This document shows positions 23,106-27,670 of a DNA stretch of 27,670 nt, piece after piece. The translations under genes and the position numbers were made by a program. Position 1 is the first letter of the stretch, and each line of letters starts with the position of its first letter. Below the pieces are notes generated by a model that saw only the letters and a list, made by a program, of their open reading frames with translations, was not told the origin of the DNA and ran no database searches. This DNA is from Prevotella sp. UBA5387 (GTDB lineage: Bacteria > Bacteroidota > Bacteroidia > Bacteroidales > Bacteroidaceae), in contig DHOP01000021.1 of NCBI GenBank assembly GCA_002407775.1, forward strand, positions 38,257 through 65,926, written 5' to 3'.

Positions 23106-23485
23106 TGTCCATGCTAAAAGATAGTTACATTTATCTAAATTGCCTGCGCTTTCATGCCTACCATGGCGTGGAGGCGCAGGAACGTCTCACAGGTAATGAC
23201 TATGAATTGGATTTGCGGTTGAATGTCGATGTATCTGCTGCAACTATGAGCGATAGGGTCGAAGATACTGTGAACTATGCCGAAGTCTATCGTCTTATAG
23301 AAGCAGAGATGGCTAAACCAAGTAATCTACTTGAACATGTCGCTGGACGAATTGGTCAAGCATTGATCGAGAAGTGGCCACAGATTCAATCCGTAGATAT
23401 TCGGCTGACCAAGCAGAATCCGCCCATGGGTGCCGATTGTAAGGGGGCAGGGGTTGAATTACACTTAATAAATGATAAAACTTAG
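23105..23485 (+). CDS. folB: Dihydroneopterin aldolase
   Basis: Folate pathway enzyme converting 7,8-dihydroneopterin to 6-hydroxymethyl-7,8-dihydropterin and glycolaldehyde. The 126-residue length is normal. The family signature is FHAYHGVEAQER with Glu23; Tyr58 is in VNYAEV and catalytic Lys103 in LTKQNPP. I chose the ATG at 23105 because it shares a base with the nrdJ stop (TAATG), a standard translational-coupling arrangement, and the protein then starts at the usual place. A second ATG at 23111 is possible. Confidence 0.94.
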   Translation: MSMLKDSYIYLNCLRFHAYHGVEAQERLTGNDYELDLRLNVDVSAATMSDRVEDTVNYAEVYRLIEAEMAKPSNLLEHVAGRIGQALIEKWPQIQSVDIRLTKQNPPMGADCKGAGVELHLINDKT

Positions 23486-23516
23486 AAACCTGCCAACGTT
23501 TCCAAATAGTTTTTAT

Positions 23517-23524
23517 TATTTTTG
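23517..23524 (+). promoter_or_regulatory. Bacteroidetes -7 element for the amidase gene
   Basis: TATTTTTG matches TAnnTTTG. Predicted start is near 23531, which would favour the ATG at 23544 over the one at 23529. No -33 TTTG. Confidence 0.5.
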
Positions 23525-23543
23525 CAAAATGAATGTTTTCGGA

Positions 23544-24806
23544 ATGACCAAACGATTACTTTTTTTATTGATAGCCTTGAATGTGGTTGCGCTGACTGCC
23601 TTTGGAGCCAGCAAGCAATTCACTTTGGTCATAGATGCAGGGCATGGAGGCACTGACTATGGTGCTCCAGGTGCCATCTCCAACGAGAAAGACTTGACTC
23701 TAAAATATTCATTAGCCTTTGGCGAAATGGTCGAACGTAACTGTCGTGATGTCAGGGTGGTATATACACGAAAGACTGATATCTTTATCCCGCTCATGCA
23801 GCGGGCACGGATTGCGAATGATAACAACGCCGACCTCTTCATCTCTTTTCACATCAATGCTGTTGAAGGTAGTCGTTTAGTCACTGGATTCCAGTCTTGG
23901 ACATTAGGAAGCGGGTCGCGTACAGGCGACAAAGGAATACGTGAAAATCTTGATGTGGCAAAGCGAGAGAACTCTGTTATTTTCCTTGAAAAGGACTATA
24001 AGACTACTTATAAGGGATTCGATGCCAACTCCGCCGAGAGCAATATCATGTTTGAATTCATAGCAGACAAAAATCGTGAACGGAGCGTTGAACTTTCGAG
24101 ACTGATGCAGCAGGAGGTATGTAAGACCACTGGTAGACGAGATGGTGGGTCTCACCAGAACAATTTAGCTGTTTGCCGACTGACCGCAATGCCTTCAATC
24201 TTATTGGAACTTGGTTTTATTTCCACTCCTGATGAAGAACAATATCTCAACACTGATGTAGCTTTGGATTGCTTTACTCGTGGGATTTACAACGCATTCA
24301 TAGTATATAAGAATAAGTACGACGGTTATATCGATGTGCCATATCGTCCAAGTGAGTCTAGCTATACAAGACAGGCAGATACGCCAAAGGTAGATACAGA
24401 GACTGGAGATACCGCATCTCGGCAACAGACAGCTGCAAAACAACCAGCGCTTCGCGCCAACACACCTAAGCCTGTTGTTGCTTCAAAGCCTAAGGAAGTC
24501 AAGGTTCCATCAGCACCATCAGCAAATATCGATAATTCCAAACCAGTCTTCAAAATCCAGTTTCTGACATCTAGGTATATATTGAAGGATGGTGATAAAC
24601 GGTTTAAAGGATTGGAAGGTTGCGAGCATTATGCCGATGGTAACAATAACAAGTATACGTTTGGTTCCAGCAACGACTATAATTCAATTTTCCGTTTACG
24701 TAAACAAGTAGCTGAGTTGTTCCCAGATTGCTTTATCATAGCATTCAAGAATGGACAACGCATGGATGTGAACGAAGGAATTCGAGAGTTCAAGGCTAGA
24801 CGCTAA
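23544..24806 (+). CDS. Secreted N-acetylmuramoyl-L-alanine amidase (Amidase_3)
   Basis: A zinc amidase that cleaves the bond between MurNAc and the stem peptide of peptidoglycan, probably in the periplasm during cell division or turnover. The 420-residue product has a signal peptide (MTKRLLFLLIALNVVALTAFG). The Amidase_3 domain (about 25-255) has zinc ligands in VIDAGHGGTDYG (His34), NEKDLTL (Glu48) and FISFHINA (His). The catalytic Glu is in SILLELGFIS. A Pro/Ala/Lys-rich linker (about 275-335) is followed by an SPOR-like domain of about 85 residues (FKIQFLTSRY to the end), which would bind denuded septal glycan. The start is uncertain among 23544, 23529 and 23472. Confidence 0.92.
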   Translation: MTKRLLFLLIALNVVALTAFGASKQFTLVIDAGHGGTDYGAPGAISNEKDLTLKYSLAFGEMVERNCRDVRVVYTRKTDIFIPLMQRARIANDNNADLFISFHINAVEGSRLVTGFQSWTLGSGSRTGDKGIRENLDVAKRENSVIFLEKDYKTTYKGFDANSAESNIMFEFIADKNRERSVELSRLMQQEVCKTTGRRDGGSHQNNLAVCRLTAMPSILLELGFISTPDEEQYLNTDVALDCFTRGIYNAFIVYKNKYDGYIDVPYRPSESSYTRQADTPKVDTETGDTASRQQTAAKQPALRANTPKPVVASKPKEVKVPSAPSANIDNSKPVFKIQFLTSRYILKDGDKRFKGLEGCEHYADGNNNKYTFGSSNDYNSIFRLRKQVAELFPDCFIIAFKNGQRMDVNEGIREFKARR

Positions 24807-24830
24807 ATATTTGAAAATCAAGAAAAGACC

Positions 24831-25754
24831 ATGAGATTTTTTACAAATGAAGTTAAGATTGCGCTTGTCGCTATAGTCGGCATTGTGCTTCTGTTCTTTG
24901 GACTCAACTTCCTGAAAGGGCAGTCTCTGTTCACAACAGACCATCCATATTATATCCATTTCGACAATATCCAGGGACTTTCTGCATCCAATCCAATCTA
25001 TGCCGATGGTTTTCAGGTAGGTGTAGTCAAAGACATTCACTATGATTATAGTGGGGAAAAAGGGGTGTTTGTCCTCTTCGATGCTGATAACGAACTTCGT
25101 ATTCCATCTGGAACGACTGCTGAGATTCAAAGCGATCTTATGGGAAATGTGAAAGTGAACTTAATCTTCGCTCATGGGTCCAATAATTATATGACACCTG
25201 GAGATACGCTAATAGGTGGCACTAATGCAGGATTGATGGGTTCTGTTAACCAGCTCATGCCCACAATTCAGCAGATGATGCCTAAGCTTGATAGCATTCT
25301 TACAAGTGTAAATCAACTTCTGGCGGATCCGGCTATTGCAAACTCTCTACACAATGTGGAGACTATCTCGCAAGATCTGACAGTAACAACGGCAAAGCTT
25401 AACGTGCTAATGGCCAGTCTCAACACACAGGTTCCATCTTTGGTGACCAAAGCTGGCACTGCCATTGATAAGGCAAATGTTACCCTTGACAACACTAATA
25501 CACTGACAGCAAACCTTGCAGCAGTTGATATTGCAGGTACAATGTCGAAAGTTGACCATACTTTAGCAAATGTGCAAAGTGTCACAGATCAGCTTAATAG
25601 TAAGAATGGCTCTCTTGGGTTGCTTATAAACGATGGTTCGCTATACAACAATCTCAATGCCACCATGCAGTCAGCAGATTCCCTTCTAACCAATTTGAAG
25701 GCACATCCAAAACGTTATGTGCACTTCTCTATATTTGGAAGAAAAGATCGGTAA
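24831..25754 (+). CDS. MlaD-family (MCE domain) lipid transport protein
   Basis: Substrate-binding component of an Mla-type ABC system that moves phospholipids between the inner and outer membranes. The 307-residue protein has an uncleaved N-terminal membrane anchor (about 8-27, VKIALVAIVGIVLLFFGLNF). An MCE domain follows (about 38-120: IHFDNIQGLSASNPIYADGFQVGVV, then GTTAEIQSDLMGNVKVNL). A long helical region then carries repeated heptad-like patterns rich in Ala, Leu, Thr and Asn (about 140-290), as in MCE proteins that build hexameric tubes. A 24-nt gap follows the amidase, so they are likely co-transcribed. The partner ATPase and permease are not in the window. Confidence 0.9.
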   Translation: MRFFTNEVKIALVAIVGIVLLFFGLNFLKGQSLFTTDHPYYIHFDNIQGLSASNPIYADGFQVGVVKDIHYDYSGEKGVFVLFDADNELRIPSGTTAEIQSDLMGNVKVNLIFAHGSNNYMTPGDTLIGGTNAGLMGSVNQLMPTIQQMMPKLDSILTSVNQLLADPAIANSLHNVETISQDLTVTTAKLNVLMASLNTQVPSLVTKAGTAIDKANVTLDNTNTLTANLAAVDIAGTMSKVDHTLANVQSVTDQLNSKNGSLGLLINDGSLYNNLNATMQSADSLLTNLKAHPKRYVHFSIFGRKDR

Positions 25755-25789
25755 TTTAAAAATGGTCTAAATACCTGCATACATGTTTC

Positions 25790-25825
25790 ACGACTTCCGA
25801 TAAGTTCTGAAGTCGTTTCTTTTTG
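25790..25825 (+). terminator. Rho-independent terminator after the MlaD-like gene
   Basis: ACGACTTC at 25790-25797 pairs with GAAGTCGT at 25809-25816 (loop 11 nt), followed by TTCTTTTTG. It lies 36 nt past the stop codon. Confidence 0.8.
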
Positions 25826-26018
25826 TTGCAAATAGAGGGTGTTACAAAGATGTTTCACATATGTGGCTAGATTATGGTATGGTTATATAACTTTCTTGTA
25901 ATCAGGGGCTTAATAAGATGCAAGTGATAATATTCCAACCTCTTAGAAGAATGTAGTCTAAAGACCGATATTTGAGCAAGTTAGATTCAGAACAAAAAAA
26001 ATATTATCTGCCGGTCGA

Positions 26019-26050
26019 TTTGGATTAATACGAAATCTTTGGTAAATTTG
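26019..26050 (+). promoter_or_regulatory. Bacteroidetes-type promoter of dnaA
   Basis: TTTG at 26019-26022, a 20-nt spacer and TAAATTTG at 26043-26050 match the -33/-7 consensus and spacing. Predicted start near 26057 gives about a 50-nt leader. Confidence 0.7.
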
Positions 26051-26109
26051 CAATTGCAATATACGACTAAGAACAGTCTATTGATATATAGTCTAAACTT
26101 CCGTTGCTA

Positions 26110-27519
26110 ATGAATGTAGGTCCTAATGCTCGTTGGGACAACGCGCTTGCGCTCATCCGCAATAACGTTTCCGAGCAAATATATAAAACATGGTTCAAGC
26201 CAATCGTTTTCGAGCAGTTTGATGAAGCTCGCAAGATGATTCTTGTTCAAGTACCCAGCCCTTTTGTCTATGAGTACTTGGAGGAGAACTTTGTTGACCT
26301 ACTTGGAAAATCACTAGCCAAATGTTTCGGTGCAGGTGTTGGACTCTCGTATCGTGTTGTAACCGACAAGGAACATAACATCTCACAAGATATAGAGGCT
26401 GAATCTACTGATAGCGTTGTTCAACAGCAACCTCGTACCAAGGCCAATCAAAGTCCTACGATACTTGATGCAGCTCAGCCACAGCAGTTAGATCCACAAC
26501 TCAACCTCCATCTTACATTTGTAAATTACATAGAGGGAGACAGTAATAAGTTACCGCGATCTGTTGGTATGTCTATTGCTGAGCATCCTAATACGATGCA
26601 GTTCAACCCTATGTTCATTTTTGGCCCCTCTGGTTGTGGTAAGACACATCTTATTAACGCTATTGGTGTCCGAGCTAAACAGCTTTATCCTCAAAAGCGC
26701 GTGCTTTACATATCGGCCCGCTTGTTCCAAGTGCAGTACACCAATGCTGTTGTGAATAATGCAGTCAACGACTTCATCGCTTTCTATCAGACAATAGATA
26801 TGCTTATCGTGGACGATATCCAGGAGTGGGTGACAGCAACGAAGACTCAGGAAACCTTCTTCCACATCTTCAATCATCTTTTCCGAAATGGCAAGCGTAT
26901 TATTCTCGCATCCGATAGGCCTCCCGTAGATTTGAAGGGAATGCCCGATCGATTGCTCACTCGCTTCTCTTGCGGACTTATTGCAGAGCTTGAAAAGCCG
27001 AACACCCAACTGTGTGTTGATATTCTTGATAATAAGATCCGTCGTGATGGACTCAAGATACCTCTTGACGTTGTGAAGTTTATAGCAGAGACGGCAAGTG
27101 GAAGTGTGCGCGATTTGCAGGGTGTTATCAATTCACTCATGGCTTATTCTATCGTTTACAACTGTGATATCGATATGCGATTAGCCGAGAGAGTCATTAA
27201 GCGTGCGGTTAAGGTTGACGACGAACCCCTTACTGTTGATGATATTATGGATAAGGTTTGTGGGCATTTCAATGTTACTACGGCACAAGTAAACTCGCGA
27301 AGCCGTAAGCAGGATTATGTACAGGCGCGTCAGGTTTCGATGTACCTTGCACAGAAATATACCAAGATGCCAGCTAGTCGTATTGGCAAATTAGTAGGCA
27401 ATCGCGACCATTCCACTGTGATTCATAGTTGTGCTCAAGTGACGAAACGCTTGCAAGTAGACCCTCTTTTCACCGAGGAACTTACAACCATTGAGAACTC
27501 TTTCAAGTTAAAGAATTAA
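26110..27519 (+). CDS. dnaA: Chromosomal replication initiator protein DnaA
   Basis: AAA+ initiator that binds oriC, melts it and loads helicase. The 469-residue protein has all four domains: domain I (about 1-80, with a TWFKPI segment), a Gln/Pro-rich linker (about 90-130), the AAA+ domain III, and the DNA-binding domain IV (about 372-469). Walker A is GPSGCGKT (172-179), Walker B MLIVDDIQ (231-238), sensor I ILASDRPP, and box VII GMPDRLLTRFSCG contains the arginine finger. The DnaA signature RIGKLVGNRDHSTVIH is near 424-439. ATG 26110 is chosen over the TTG six bases earlier. It has its own promoter and tandem downstream hairpins, so it is probably monocistronic. Confidence 0.97.
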   Translation: MNVGPNARWDNALALIRNNVSEQIYKTWFKPIVFEQFDEARKMILVQVPSPFVYEYLEENFVDLLGKSLAKCFGAGVGLSYRVVTDKEHNISQDIEAESTDSVVQQQPRTKANQSPTILDAAQPQQLDPQLNLHLTFVNYIEGDSNKLPRSVGMSIAEHPNTMQFNPMFIFGPSGCGKTHLINAIGVRAKQLYPQKRVLYISARLFQVQYTNAVVNNAVNDFIAFYQTIDMLIVDDIQEWVTATKTQETFFHIFNHLFRNGKRIILASDRPPVDLKGMPDRLLTRFSCGLIAELEKPNTQLCVDILDNKIRRDGLKIPLDVVKFIAETASGSVRDLQGVINSLMAYSIVYNCDIDMRLAERVIKRAVKVDDEPLTVDDIMDKVCGHFNVTTAQVNSRSRKQDYVQARQVSMYLAQKYTKMPASRIGKLVGNRDHSTVIHSCAQVTKRLQVDPLFTEELTTIENSFKLKN

Positions 27520-27537
27520 CTTACAGGAAAGTAAGTT
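27518..27537 (+). terminator. Hairpin overlapping the dnaA stop codon
   Basis: AACTTAC at 27518-27524 pairs with GTAAGTT at 27531-27537 (loop 6 nt), followed by TTGCTTTTC. The stem is AT-rich and starts inside the TAA stop codon. Confidence 0.5.
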
Positions 27538-27561
27538 TTGCTTTTCATAACCCCACTGTTT

Positions 27562-27597
27562 AGCTATAAGCTTGATGCTTGTAGCTTTTCTTTTTCC
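27562..27597 (+). terminator. Rho-independent terminator of dnaA
   Basis: AGCTATAAGC at 27562-27571 pairs with GCTTGTAGCT at 27577-27586 (10 bp with one G-U, loop 5 nt), followed by TTTCTTTTTCC. Confidence 0.8.
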
Positions 27598-27670
27598 TGA
27601 TAACTATTTATTGCTTTAAATAAGCTTATTATCGACCTTACGATAACTATCCTTTGTGACTTATATCAGA

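Larger units (their letters stand above)
25755..26109. other. 355-bp region between the MlaD-like gene and dnaA
   Basis: It holds the terminator at 25790-25825 and the dnaA promoter at 26019-26050. The middle (25830-26010) is AT-rich with no gene. No cluster of canonical DnaA boxes (TTATCCACA-like) was seen, so there is no evidence for oriC here. Confidence 0.6.

Overview
The window looks like chromosomal DNA of a Bacteroidales bacterium, most likely in the Prevotella/Segatella group. The basis is: repeated matches to the Bacteroidetes promoter pattern (TAnnTTTG at -7, sometimes TTTG at -33) in front of genes; A-rich, Shine-Dalgarno-poor start regions; an aspartokinase/homoserine dehydrogenase fusion followed by an ApgM-type protein and threonine synthase; an amidase next to a MlaD-like gene; and a block of secreted pectin-degrading enzymes. 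This assignment is inferred from sequence only, with no database search.

Layout. Positions 1-3150 hold three minus-strand housekeeping genes: tsaD (cut by the window edge), map and gapA. mscL (3395-3817) diverges from gapA across a compact promoter region. A small unrecognised minus-strand ORF (3992-4141) and a gene-poor stretch with two perfect inverted repeats follow. Positions 4434-9514 are a minus-strand threonine operon transcribed thrA, apgM-like, thrC; the middle gene is expected to supply homoserine kinase activity. A COG2509 FAD-dependent oxidoreductase diverges from thrA (9666-11279).

Positions 11701-18945 are four plus-strand secreted enzymes: GH28 polygalacturonase-like hydrolase, CE12 rhamnogalacturonan acetylesterase-like protein, GH2 glycosidase, and a two-domain esterase. 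Together they fit deacetylation, side-chain trimming and backbone cleavage of pectin/rhamnogalacturonan. No SusC/SusD pair, regulator or transporter is in view. Short 22-nt-periodic repeats lie on both sides of this block.

A minus-strand nitroreductase (19131-19880) is followed by a roughly 650-bp gene-free region and then nrdJ (class II, B12-dependent ribonucleotide reductase), overlapped by folB, then a secreted N-acetylmuramoyl-L-alanine amidase with a MlaD/MCE-domain protein, and finally dnaA with its own promoter and terminators.

Most genes are ordinary core metabolism. No CRISPR array, insertion sequence, tRNA, rRNA or defence system was seen. The observations most worth a second look are the two related 22-nt-periodic repeat patches, the small ORF with neighbouring inverted repeats, the tandem esterase fusion, and the long leader plus upstream hairpin of nrdJ.
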